From a virus, in the IMG/VR virus record IMGVR_UViG_3300009481_000124, positions 1 through 22,276 of that record: a stretch of DNA of 22,276 bases. The stretch is one strand, 5' to 3'. The translations under genes and the position numbers were made by a program. The notes under the pieces were generated by a model that worked only from the letters and a program-made list of their open reading frames with translations, did no database searches and was not told where the DNA came from. The first letter of the stretch is position 1, and each line of letters begins with the position of its first letter. Shown here one piece after another: positions 1-7,343 of the stretch.

Positions 1-597
1 ACAGGAGGTTCTAGTATTGGACATGGATTAGGTGTTAAACCTGAATTTGTTATAATAAAAAGATTAGAAGGTTCACAGTCTTGGTATGTTTGGAATCAAG
101 CTTTAGGTGATAATTATTTAGAATTAGATACTACTACAACTTCTGCGTCAGGTGGGTTAACAGTTTCAACAAGTACAATTACTTTTCCTAATTCTTGGTC
201 AATATATAATGCAAGTGGAGAAGCAATGATTTGTTACGCGTTTGCTCCTGTACGCGGTTATAGCAAATTCGGAGGCTACACAGGAAATTCTAGTACAGAT
301 GGAACATTTGTTTACACAGGTTTTAAACCAACTTGGGTTATGCTTAAAAGAACAGATAGTGCAGATTGGTGGGGTATGTATGATAGTGCAAGAAATCCAT
401 CAAACGTTGTTGATAAAAGACTCTATGCACAATCAAGTGATGCAGAAGGAACAGTTAATAATTTAAATTTTTATTCTAATGGTTTTAAAATAATAACTAC
501 TGATGGTGCTATCAATAATTCAAGTGGTTCATACGTCTACGCTGCATTTGGGCAGACCATGGTAGGGACAAACAATACGCCCGCGACGGCGAGGTAG
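1..597 (+). CDS. Tail fibre/adhesin with DUF7483-like repeats (3' end only)
   Basis: The frame is open from base 1 to the TAG at 595-597, so this is the C-terminal 198 residues of a longer protein; the first internal ATG (226) is not the true start. Two copies of one domain are visible. Copy 1 has KPEFVIIKR followed by SWYVWNQ and later CYAFAP. Copy 2 has KPTWVMLKR followed by WWGMYDS and later YVYAAFG. This pattern of a Trp-rich beta domain ending in a Y-x-AF strand fits the DUF7483 repeats of marine phage tail fibres. The protein ends in VGTNNTPATAR, a tail that I recall as common in such proteins. It lies directly before two other surface-type proteins and the nozzle gene, which supports a tail-fibre or receptor-binding role. 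The last 40 bases are noticeably richer in G and C than the rest. Family name is from memory; tail location is inference. Confidence 0.72.
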   Translation, partial: TGGSSIGHGLGVKPEFVIIKRLEGSQSWYVWNQALGDNYLELDTTTTSASGGLTVSTSTITFPNSWSIYNASGEAMICYAFAPVRGYSKFGGYTGNSSTDGTFVYTGFKPTWVMLKRTDSADWWGMYDSARNPSNVVDKRLYAQSSDAEGTVNNLNFYSNGFKIITTDGAINNSSGSYVYAAFGQTMVGTNNTPATAR

Positions 598-600
598 GAC

Positions 601-1101
601 ATGTTTGGGATAACAGCTTTTTGTGAAGCGCCTTTTGCATCACAAGATATAGGAATTCGAATTGTTGAAGTTACAGGTGTTCAGGTTAACACCGCTTTAG
701 GTAGCTCAACAATAACTGGTAATGCTACAGTTACTCTAACAGGTAATGCATTATCAATACTAACAGGAACAGCGACTGTTTCTGTTGGTGAAATACACGC
801 AGTTACTGGGGTTCAAGTAGAAGTAGCTCTTGGAACTCAAACAATTGCGGGTGGAGCAGACGTTTCTGTAACAGGTAATGTTTTAAGTTTAGACTTAGGA
901 ACCGTTACTGTAGAAGTTACAACAAACGTGCCAGTAACTGGTGTGCAGTTGCAAGCACAGACTGGAAGTGTTACTATACAGGGTAATGCCAAAGTCATCG
1001 TTACAGGCAACGCATTAAGCGTAGCTACTGGAGAAGCAGTAGCACAACCTTGGACACAAGTAGATGATGCAAATGCAAATACTTGGACAAGAGTAGATTA
1101 G
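601..1101 (+). CDS. Tandem-repeat beta protein, probable tail/adhesion component
   Basis: This 166-residue protein has three tandem 44-residue repeats from residue 24. Each begins VTGVQ and contains TGN-x-LS about 24 residues later. Each 44-residue unit splits into two 22-residue halves of the form (V/L)TG-x-x-(V/L)-x-x-x-x-G-x-x-T-x-x-x-x-A-x-V, so there are about six strand-turn units, as expected for a beta-helix or beta-solenoid. The N-terminus (MFGITAFCEAPFAS) and the Trp-containing end (WTQVDD, TWTRVD) resemble short marine phage proteins that I recall as unannotated. It starts 3 bases after the preceding stop, with the Shine-Dalgarno (SD) sequence overlapping that stop (GGTAGGAC). No enzyme motif is visible. 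Its place between two fibre genes suggests a virion surface or fibre-associated role, which is inference. No signal peptide is seen. Confidence 0.7.
   Translation: MFGITAFCEAPFASQDIGIRIVEVTGVQVNTALGSSTITGNATVTLTGNALSILTGTATVSVGEIHAVTGVQVEVALGTQTIAGGADVSVTGNVLSLDLGTVTVEVTTNVPVTGVQLQAQTGSVTIQGNAKVIVTGNALSVATGEAVAQPWTQVDDANANTWTRVD
670..1047 (+). repeat. Three 132-base in-frame coding repeats
   Basis: Units are 670-801, 802-933 and 934-1047 (the last is shorter). Each encodes 44 residues starting VTGVQ, and each is itself a pair of 22-residue halves. Protein-level similarity is clear while the bases have diverged, so this is an old, selected repeat rather than a recent slippage product. Confidence 0.75.
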
Positions 1102-1104
1102 GAG
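1100..1104 (+). promoter_or_regulatory. Ribosome binding site AGGAG overlapping upstream stop
   Basis: AGGAG starts inside the TAG stop of the repeat protein (1099-1101) and sits 7 bases before the ATG at 1112. The same TAGGAGAT junction recurs at 2315-2322 and 9453-9460. It fixes the start of the collar-domain fibre gene. Confidence 0.75.
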
Positions 1105-1111
1105 ATAAATT

Positions 1112-2317
1112 ATGGCGTCAACATATAGTACAACGCTTGGTATAGAAAAAATGGGAGCTGGTGATCAGTCCGGAACATGGGGTGATACAACCAATTTCAA
1201 CTGGGATATTTTAGATAGAATAATAGGATACAGTTCTATTACTCTTGGATCAACTTCCTATACTTTAGACGTAAGAGTTTCAGCACCAAGTTCAGGAGCA
1301 AGTAATGTTCAAACTGGTATGTATAGAGTTATTAAGTTTATAGATGCAGGAGATCTAGGTGGAACTGCGACTATTACTATTTCAACAAGCACAGTTAGTG
1401 CTTATTTTGTAGTAGTTAATGGTTTAAGTGGTGGAAGAGCCTTAACTTTTCAACAAGGAACTAATGCTGTTACTTACACATTACCGAATGGTAAGTCTGC
1501 TTTAATATATGCAGATGGTAGTGATGAAGTAATTAGTGCTATGGCTAATCCACAGTTTACGTCTATTGATACAAGTGGAAACGCAAACATACAGGGTTCA
1601 TTAGCTTTAGGAACTGATCTTGCAGTTATAGATGGTGGAACAGGTGTAGGAACACACACTTCCAAAGGAATTCTATATGGTCAGGGAACAAGTAATATTT
1701 TAGCAACAGCTGCTGGTACACAAGGACAATTTTTAAGAGCTGGTTCTGGTGGAACTCCTGGATTTGAAACAGTAAGTGCAATTAATCCAGCTGGTTCTAT
1801 TATTATGTATGGTGCAGCAACACCACCCACAGGTTATTTATTATGTGATGGTTCAGCTGTATCAAGATCAACTTATGCAGATTTATTTTCTGCTATTAGT
1901 ACAACTTATGGAGCTGGAGATGGAGCAACAACTTTTGGTGTACCAAACTTACAATCAAGATTCCCAATCGGTTATGATGGTGGATCTTCATATAACTTAG
2001 CAGGGACTGGCGGCGCTACATCAGCTTCTTATACACCAGCAGGAACAAATGCTGGAACAGCGTTAACAGAAGCACAATTACCAGCCCACACTCACGACTC
2101 TTGGGGAACAGGTTTTCCTTCAGGATCATGGACAGGTGGTACTGGAACAACTCAGACAGCAGTAAACCAAGCATCAGGTTCTACAGCTTCTGGATCAACT
2201 TTAAGAACATTATCAACTGGATCAGGTTCAACACACACTCACACGTTTACTGGGAATGCAGCAAGTATTGCTACATTATCACCTTATCTAGTTGTTAACT
2301 ATATAATTAAGACTTAG
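1112..2317 (+). CDS. Tail fibre protein with Phage Tail Collar domain
   Basis: The protein is 401 residues long. Residues 1-50 (SGTWGDTTNFNWDILD) match the common N-terminus of short phage tail fibres, which probably joins the fibre to the virion. Residues about 226-285 form a Phage Tail Collar domain: PAGSIIMYG, PPTGYLLCDGS, VSRSTYADLFSAI, TTFGVPNLQSRFPIG. The C-terminal part has paired His motifs (LPAHTHD near residue 325, then THTHTF) and ends in SPYLVVNYIIKT, the usual end of collar-domain fibres such as T4 gp12-like proteins; in that family such His can bind metal along the trimer axis. The role is host recognition or adsorption. The middle, rich in Gly, Ser and Thr, is low in complexity. 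It begins at a strong SD (1100-1104) and is followed by a further SD-led gene. Function class is confident; the exact receptor is unknown. Confidence 0.88.
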   Translation: MASTYSTTLGIEKMGAGDQSGTWGDTTNFNWDILDRIIGYSSITLGSTSYTLDVRVSAPSSGASNVQTGMYRVIKFIDAGDLGGTATITISTSTVSAYFVVVNGLSGGRALTFQQGTNAVTYTLPNGKSALIYADGSDEVISAMANPQFTSIDTSGNANIQGSLALGTDLAVIDGGTGVGTHTSKGILYGQGTSNILATAAGTQGQFLRAGSGGTPGFETVSAINPAGSIIMYGAATPPTGYLLCDGSAVSRSTYADLFSAISTTYGAGDGATTFGVPNLQSRFPIGYDGGSSYNLAGTGGATSASYTPAGTNAGTALTEAQLPAHTHDSWGTGFPSGSWTGGTGTTQTAVNQASGSTASGSTLRTLSTGSGSTHTHTFTGNAASIATLSPYLVVNYIIKT

Positions 2318-2320
2318 GAG
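2316..2320 (+). promoter_or_regulatory. Ribosome binding site AGGAG overlapping upstream stop
   Basis: AGGAG overlaps the TAG stop at 2315-2317 and lies 6 bases before the ATG at 2327. It supports that start and reinitiation by ribosomes finishing the fibre gene. Confidence 0.75.
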
Positions 2321-2326
2321 ATTTTA

Positions 2327-4255
2327 ATGGCGCTAACAGCTATCAAATTAGCACCCGGAATAGACAAACAATTAACTGAAACAGGAGCCGATGGTAAATG
2401 GGTTGACTGTGATATGGTTAGATTTAGATATGGCCTTCCAGAAAAAATTGGTGGTTGGACACAGGTTGGAACAAATGCTTTAATAGGTGCACCTAGAGCA
2501 CAACAAACTTTTTTATCATTAGAGTCAGAAAAATTTGATTCAATAGCTACAAATAAAAAACAATATATATTTCAAGAAAATGATACTACTTTCTATGATG
2601 TAAGCCCTCAAAGATATGGAGCTTATGGTCATACAGGTGCTGCTCAAGCTTTAACTTCTGCATTTACTACAGCGATTAATGATGCAACGGTTACCGTACA
2701 CTGGACCGCGAATGGTGCAGTAGCAGGAGACTTTGTAACTTTTGCTAGTGTAACAGCTCCCGTAGGATCAGGTTATGTTAACAGTGATTTTGAAAAAGAA
2801 TTTGAAATACAATCAGTTGCAACTAATACTTTTACAATTGAAATGGCTAGTAATGCAGCCGCTACAGTAGCTACAAATGGTTCAGCTACAGCAACAATTC
2901 AATTAAACACAGGTGATGCGACATCTGTATTAGGTTTTGGATGGAGTGCAGGGACATGGAGTCAATCAACATGGGGTACAGCTAGACCAAGTACAGTTGA
3001 CATTGATGCAGAAAACTGGACATTAGATTTATATGGAGAAGATATTATTGGTACCAAATTTAATGGTGGTACTTACATTTGGGATACAAGTGCATACAAA
3101 TCAAGTATGTTACCAATGATTAATTTAATTGATTATGATTTATCAGTAGCTGCTCCTTATTTTACAAGAGATAAGAACACAGCAACTATGCCACATAAAA
3201 GTTTATTTAGTTTAATTTCAACACCAGACAGACACTTAGTTATGTTTGGAGCTTCTGATGTAGGATCAGATTCTAATCAAGATCCTATGATGGTTAAATT
3301 TTCTAACCAAGAAGACATTACAGAGTTTACCCCTAAGTCAACAAACACTGCGGGGTTTCAAAGATTATCCGATGGGTCAGAAATAAGAGCTGCGGTTCGT
3401 TCAAGAGGACAAATTTTGATTTGGACAGACACTTCATTGCATTCTATGCAATTTATTGGACCTCCATTTACTTTCGGATTCAAGCAACAAGGTAGACAGT
3501 GCGGATGCGTTGGGCAGCATGCGGCAGTAGATGTGGATGGTGTAGCTTATTGGATGGGTTCCTCAGGTGGATTTTTAATGTATGACGGATCTGTTCAAAC
3601 CATCCCATGTACAGTAGAAGATTATGTATTTAATGATATCAGATTGGTACCAGAAATATATACTGCTGTTAATGATGAGTTCAATGAGATTAGTTGGTTC
3701 TATCCTAGTTCAGGGGCGAATACAATTGATAGAGTAGTAACTTATAATCACTTAGATAAAGTGTGGTCGGTTGGAACTTTATCAAGAACTACATGGGCAG
3801 ACAAAGGAGTCTTTGCTAAACCTTATGCTACAGAATATAATCAAACTTCTACAGCTACAGCGACTCCAACAGTTCAAGGAGTAACTTCTGGAAGAGGTTT
3901 TTTATATGCACAAGAAACAGGAAACAATGCTAATGGAACTGCGTTGCCAGCTAACCTTACATCAGGAGATTTTTATTTAGATGCAGGAGAAGACTTAGTT
4001 TCTATTTCAAGATTTATTCCTGACTTTAAAAATTTAGATGGTACAGTTAATGTAACTTTACAATTAACTAATTATCCAGCTGCAGCAAAAGTAGGAAGTC
4101 CTTTAGGACCTTTTGCTATTACAAATTCAACAACTAAAAGAGATTGTAGAGCACGTGCAAGACAAGTAGCTTTATATATTGCGAGTGATGCTCTCAATGA
4201 TGCATGGAGATTTGGAACATTCAGAGCTGACCTTCAGAAAGCGGGGAGACGTTAA
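2327..4255 (+). CDS. P22 gp10-like tail nozzle / DNA-stabilisation protein (putative)
   Basis: The protein is 642 residues. The N-terminus (LAPGIDKQLTETGADGKWVD, then MVRFRYGLPEKIGGW) matches the family of marine phage proteins usually assigned to the P22 gp10 packaged-DNA stabilisation group. In P22 gp10 closes the portal channel and forms the tail nozzle; T7 gp12 plays the equal role. The body is rich in beta strands with Trp and aromatic residues (GFGWSAGTWSQSTWG, VAYWMGSSGGFLMYDG, NEISWFYPSSG, HLDKVWSVGTL), in keeping with a beta-propeller-like nozzle. Residues about 110-200 contain an Ala/Thr-rich inserted beta domain (DATVTVHWTANGAVAGDFV). It follows the fibre genes with an SD overlapping their stop, and its own stop overlaps the next ATG in TAATG. 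Its size, above P22 gp10 (about 470 residues), fits an inserted domain. Fold is inference from motif memory. Confidence 0.66.
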   Translation: MALTAIKLAPGIDKQLTETGADGKWVDCDMVRFRYGLPEKIGGWTQVGTNALIGAPRAQQTFLSLESEKFDSIATNKKQYIFQENDTTFYDVSPQRYGAYGHTGAAQALTSAFTTAINDATVTVHWTANGAVAGDFVTFASVTAPVGSGYVNSDFEKEFEIQSVATNTFTIEMASNAAATVATNGSATATIQLNTGDATSVLGFGWSAGTWSQSTWGTARPSTVDIDAENWTLDLYGEDIIGTKFNGGTYIWDTSAYKSSMLPMINLIDYDLSVAAPYFTRDKNTATMPHKSLFSLISTPDRHLVMFGASDVGSDSNQDPMMVKFSNQEDITEFTPKSTNTAGFQRLSDGSEIRAAVRSRGQILIWTDTSLHSMQFIGPPFTFGFKQQGRQCGCVGQHAAVDVDGVAYWMGSSGGFLMYDGSVQTIPCTVEDYVFNDIRLVPEIYTAVNDEFNEISWFYPSSGANTIDRVVTYNHLDKVWSVGTLSRTTWADKGVFAKPYATEYNQTSTATATPTVQGVTSGRGFLYAQETGNNANGTALPANLTSGDFYLDAGEDLVSISRFIPDFKNLDGTVNVTLQLTNYPAAAKVGSPLGPFAITNSTTKRDCRARARQVALYIASDALNDAWRFGTFRADLQKAGRR

Positions 4256-5298
4256 TGCCTTTTAAATCAGAAAAACAAAGAAAATACTTATGGGCTAATG
4301 AACCAAAGGTTGCCAGAGAATGGACCGATCGTTATGGAGCTGCAAATGGTGGTATAATGGATATAGCTTCCGATGGAAATACAAGACATGATTTTAAAAA
4401 CTTTAAGAAAGGCACAAGTGTGAACGTTCCTACATCTTTTCAAGCAAGATCTCATTCAACACCAGTTAACTTAGCTTACATTACAGATGACGAAGCTGGA
4501 ATATTAAAAGCTTTAAAACCTGGTACGCCTCACGAGGGCCCAATGGGTATTCCAAACTATGATTCGTTTGATGCAGATGGTAATTATACAAGTGGTAGTG
4601 CAATGAGTGCTATGGAAACAGGTAGTAGAAATGCAAGAGACAGAAAAGAAGTTCAAGCAAGTAATTATGGAGCACCTAGTGCTGCAGGACCTGGAGTTAA
4701 AACAAAAGCAGAGCAAGATATTAGATCTTCAGTAATAAACGCGGGAGCTGGTCAAAGAGTTAACCCAGGTTTTTTTGATAGCAAAACTCGTTTAAGTCCA
4801 TATGAACTACAATTAGCTAAAGAATTTAGAAATGATCCAAATAACCGTTTTGCTAAAAAAGCTTATAGAAATACTGGACAAGGTGGAATCATGGGCTTTC
4901 TTAGAAGTGGTGGCTTATTAGGAAATTTAATTAGAGGTCTTGGACAAAGGTTTGGTTTAGGAAAAAAATGGGATGAATCAACGTATGATATGTCTGAATT
5001 TAATAACTTAGGTTTATATGAGCCAAGCATAAACCCAGCTTATAATGATCTAGGTAATGAAGTGGCATTATCAACAGAAGTGGATGATAGTGATGGTATT
5101 GTTGATATAGAAAAAGTAAAACAATTAATAGAGAATGCAAAAAATCAAGAGTATTTAGAAGATCAAACTAATTTTACTAATCAAGGTATAAGTTCTATTG
5201 ATACTATATCAAATGAATATACACCAGGAAACTTTAAGGGATCCGAAGAAGAAGGATGGAGTTGGAGTGATTTTTTAAAAACTTTACCAAGAATGTAA
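4255..5298 (+). CDS. Conserved marine phage virion-module protein, unknown function
   Basis: The protein has 347 residues and overlaps the nozzle gene by one base (TAATG). The first 30 residues (PFKSEKQRKYLWANEPKVAR, then EWTDRYGAANGGIM) form a small basic helical motif found at the start of many phage proteins. The middle is polar, Gly/Ser-rich and probably partly disordered. Residues about 205-245 carry QGGIMGFLRSGG and LIRGLGQRFGLG, then KKWDESTYDMSEFNNLGLY, a segment that I recall from marine phage structural proteins without known role. The C-terminal third is acidic and ends in WSWSDFLKTLPRM. No catalytic motif, signal peptide or clear membrane segment is visible. Being inside the virion block it may be a minor structural, scaffolding or ejected protein, but this is context only. 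Confidence 0.6.
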   Translation: MPFKSEKQRKYLWANEPKVAREWTDRYGAANGGIMDIASDGNTRHDFKNFKKGTSVNVPTSFQARSHSTPVNLAYITDDEAGILKALKPGTPHEGPMGIPNYDSFDADGNYTSGSAMSAMETGSRNARDRKEVQASNYGAPSAAGPGVKTKAEQDIRSSVINAGAGQRVNPGFFDSKTRLSPYELQLAKEFRNDPNNRFAKKAYRNTGQGGIMGFLRSGGLLGNLIRGLGQRFGLGKKWDESTYDMSEFNNLGLYEPSINPAYNDLGNEVALSTEVDDSDGIVDIEKVKQLIENAKNQEYLEDQTNFTNQGISSIDTISNEYTPGNFKGSEEEGWSWSDFLKTLPRM

Positions 5299-5299
5299 T

Positions 5300-5473
5300 A
5301 TGGCACAGAAAATAGTTAGACTCGGATTTCCAAAAGCTAAGCCTGAATATACATCGGCTCAGCTAGATCAATTAGTGGATACACTAGAGCAGTTAGTACA
5401 ACAATTAAACACTACTTTCTCTAATCAAATACCAGAGAATAATAGTGAACAACAAGCATGGTTTTTTAAATAA
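5300..5473 (+). CDS. Small 57-residue phage protein, unknown function
   Basis: This gene runs from ATG at 5300 to TAA at 5471-5473 and encodes 57 residues, beginning MAQKIVRLGFPKAKPEYT and ending QQAWFFK. The upstream junction is TAATATG, and the downstream gene starts inside its stop (TAATG), so it fills the gap between two clear genes exactly, which is the main support. Residues 19-40 (SAQLDQLVDTLEQLVQQLN) form a probable amphipathic helix with a Leu heptad-like pattern, so it may oligomerise. The final aromatic AWFF resembles the end of small marine phage structural proteins I recall. No strong SD is present, so it probably depends on coupling to the upstream gene. Function unknown. Confidence 0.72.
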   Translation: MAQKIVRLGFPKAKPEYTSAQLDQLVDTLEQLVQQLNTTFSNQIPENNSEQQAWFFK

Positions 5474-5808
5474 TGGCTAATACTTATAAAAATAATATAG
5501 TAACTATAACATCTACAGGATCTGATGAGGTAATTTATACATGTCCTTCAGATGCTACAGCTATTGTAAATACTATATTCGTGTACAATGGAGCGGCTGG
5601 AACAGCTGATTTTACTATAACTTTACACGATACTTCGGCGTCGACTTCGTCTAAGATATACTTCAAATCTTCCCTAGCTGTAGCTGGTACAGATACAGTT
5701 TTAGGTGCAGGAAATGTTGTGGTTTTAGAAGATTCTGATATATTAAAAATCAACACAACAGTACAACCAATTGACGTCACGGTAAGTGTACTGCAAATTA
5801 CAAGGTAA
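5473..5808 (+). CDS. Small beta-rich virion protein, unknown function
   Basis: The protein has 111 residues and overlaps the 57-residue gene by one base. It is almost wholly predicted beta: NIVTITSTGSDEVIYTCPSD, ATAIVNTIFVYNGAAG, DFTITLHDTS, SKIYFKSSLAVAGTDTV, NVVVLEDSDILKI, DVTVSVLQITR. This alternation, a compact domain with one Cys and no catalytic pattern, is typical of small phage head-tail or decoration proteins with a beta-sandwich. I do not recognise a named family. The run of short genes (5300-6022) between two long ones may form a small head- or tail-completion subunit set. Role is inference from place and composition. Confidence 0.65.
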   Translation: MANTYKNNIVTITSTGSDEVIYTCPSDATAIVNTIFVYNGAAGTADFTITLHDTSASTSSKIYFKSSLAVAGTDTVLGAGNVVVLEDSDILKINTTVQPIDVTVSVLQITR

Positions 5809-5809
5809 T

Positions 5810-6022
5810 ATGAGCGAAGAATACGTAATGATAGATGGAAAAAAAGTACCGGTTTTACCGGCTAAATCTGTTATAACTATCAAAAATAAAAGAACTGGTG
5901 CAACTTATAATGACAAAGCACACTTTGATTCAGACGTAGCAAATCCAGAAACAGATACAATTGATGATGACTTCAGACAAGATGTAGCTGTGACAGTAGC
6001 AGAGATAGTAGTTAAGGAATAA
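5810..6022 (+). CDS. Small conserved phage protein (70 residues), unknown function
   Basis: The ATG at 5810 is preferred over the upstream ATG at 5786, because 5786 would overlap the previous gene by 23 bases, while 5810 gives the TAATATG junction seen elsewhere in this block and a protein starting MSEEYVMIDGKKVPV. The core is IKNKRTGATYNDKAHFDSDV, then ETDTIDDDFRQDVAVTV. This N-K-R-T-G-x-x-Y followed by an acidic stretch and a closing beta strand resembles a small protein often found among marine phage structural genes, with no known role. It is acidic, soluble and without membrane segment. It sits one base before the next gene. Confidence 0.66.
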   Translation: MSEEYVMIDGKKVPVLPAKSVITIKNKRTGATYNDKAHFDSDVANPETDTIDDDFRQDVAVTVAEIVVKE

Positions 6023-6023
6023 T

Positions 6024-7343
6024 ATGCAGAGTATAAACATGCCACAATCAGCACTAATTGCAGGAATGCAACAAGGTATGAACTACAGCCAACCAGCTGG
6101 AGGAGTTATGCCACAAGGATTTAGAGGGGGTGGACTTGCATCTCTTCGTAGAGGTTATATGGGTGGTGGATCTATTGGTGGTGGAATTATTCATGGGACT
6201 CCAATGGGAAGTAGAACTGGATATTGGAATCCGTTTAAAGCAGCAAAGAAAGCTGTCAAAAAAATTACAAAACCTATTAAAAAATTTGCACAAAAATTAG
6301 TACCCAAAGAATTAGCTCCGGCTATGACTTGGGCTGCACCTTTCATGGGTCCTATTGCAGGTCCATTAATGGGTGGTCTTGGTTCATTAAAAATGCATGG
6401 CAAACTTGATCCACGGATCATGGCAGCAGCATTACTTCCACACGCAAGATTTGGTATGCCTACTAGTATGGGTGGCTCAGGTATGGGATATGGAGAATGG
6501 GGAGGAGGAAATAGTCTTAGAAGATTGTTAACTGGAAAAGGTGTTGGAGATGCTAAAGGAATTTTAAATACTAAGTTTGGAAACTTTGGAACTAAGTTAG
6601 ATGAAAAATTATTTGGAAGTCCAGATATGTGGACTGGAGGAGGACATCCTACAGAACAAATATTTAGACCAGGTAAAAAAGGTTTCTTCATGGATCTTAA
6701 AGGTGGAGCTTTGGAACCAGGCAAAGGAAGTTTTGGAGAAGTTATGAAAACTTTGACAGGTGCTAGAGGTAACGAAGGTGGAACTAAAGAAACATTAGAA
6801 GTTATGGGTACTATTATAATGGGTTCTAATTCTTATGCCGAAGCATTAGAACTAGCAGGTCAACAAGGTGTACTAGAACAAATGCCTGGAAGTGAAACAG
6901 AATATTTAGCATGGAAAGAAAAAATTGGGGGCGCAACAGAAGGTTGGGCTGAAGGAACTATCTATGAAGGCAATGCTATGGGTGGTTTACCTAGAACTAG
7001 ATATGCTATGGGTAGTGCACAGTTTCCACCGCAAAAAAGAACAGGATTAAAATGGGGAAGTGATCAAGGTGAAGGTCTTGGTGGACAAGAAGTTGAAGCT
7101 GACATGAGATATGAAGGAGGCTTTATGCCTTATGGTGAAGAACCTAAAGCAGATGATGTACCCGCTCGATTAAGTAAAGATGAGTTTGTATTTACAGATC
7201 AAGCAGTAGCCGGTGCAGGTGACGGAGATGTTGAAGTTGGGGCTGAACGTCTATATAATGTAATGAAAAATTTAGAACAAGGTGGAAGACTTTCTGAAGA
7301 ATCAGAAGGAGAGATGGGACAAGGAATAGGAGCAATGATATAA
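6024..7343 (+). CDS. Gly-rich virion-module protein with conserved KADDVPARLS C-terminal module
   Basis: The protein has 439 residues; ATG 6024 follows a TAA by one base, with AAGGA (6014-6018) as SD. In order: residues 1-65 are Met/Gly-rich with GGGLASLRRGYMGGGS; residues about 71-93 are a strongly basic Lys-rich helix (KAAKKAVKKITKPIKKFAQ), next to a hydrophobic Gly/Ala/Pro stretch (AAPFMGPIAGPLMGGLG) that could touch membrane; the middle is mixed; about 315-335 contains GNAMGGLPRTRYAMGS; residues 365-425 form a module, GGFMPYGEEPKADDVPARLS then KDEFVFTDQAVAGAGDG and GAERLYNVMKNLE. I recall this last module from many marine phage proteins of unknown function. The basic helix plus hydrophobic stretch would suit DNA contact or membrane entry by an ejected protein, which is inference. 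Confidence 0.62.
   Translation: MQSINMPQSALIAGMQQGMNYSQPAGGVMPQGFRGGGLASLRRGYMGGGSIGGGIIHGTPMGSRTGYWNPFKAAKKAVKKITKPIKKFAQKLVPKELAPAMTWAAPFMGPIAGPLMGGLGSLKMHGKLDPRIMAAALLPHARFGMPTSMGGSGMGYGEWGGGNSLRRLLTGKGVGDAKGILNTKFGNFGTKLDEKLFGSPDMWTGGGHPTEQIFRPGKKGFFMDLKGGALEPGKGSFGEVMKTLTGARGNEGGTKETLEVMGTIIMGSNSYAEALELAGQQGVLEQMPGSETEYLAWKEKIGGATEGWAEGTIYEGNAMGGLPRTRYAMGSAQFPPQKRTGLKWGSDQGEGLGGQEVEADMRYEGGFMPYGEEPKADDVPARLSKDEFVFTDQAVAGAGDGDVEVGAERLYNVMKNLEQGGRLSEESEGEMGQGIGAMI

Noticed and set aside
1776-2298. Additional + strand frames inside the collar-domain fibre gene
   Set aside because: The fibre frame has an unbroken collar domain here, and the alternative products are low-complexity, so no frameshift or nested gene is supported.
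5786-5809. Upstream ATG start for the 70-residue gene
   Set aside because: It would overlap the preceding gene by 23 bases, whereas ATG 5810 matches the TAATATG junction seen at neighbouring genes.
6191-6724. Long minus-strand ORF (177 residues) with Pro-rich product
   Set aside because: It lies fully opposite the Gly-rich virion gene; Pro-rich product is the complement of GGN codons. No SD and no recognisable domain.
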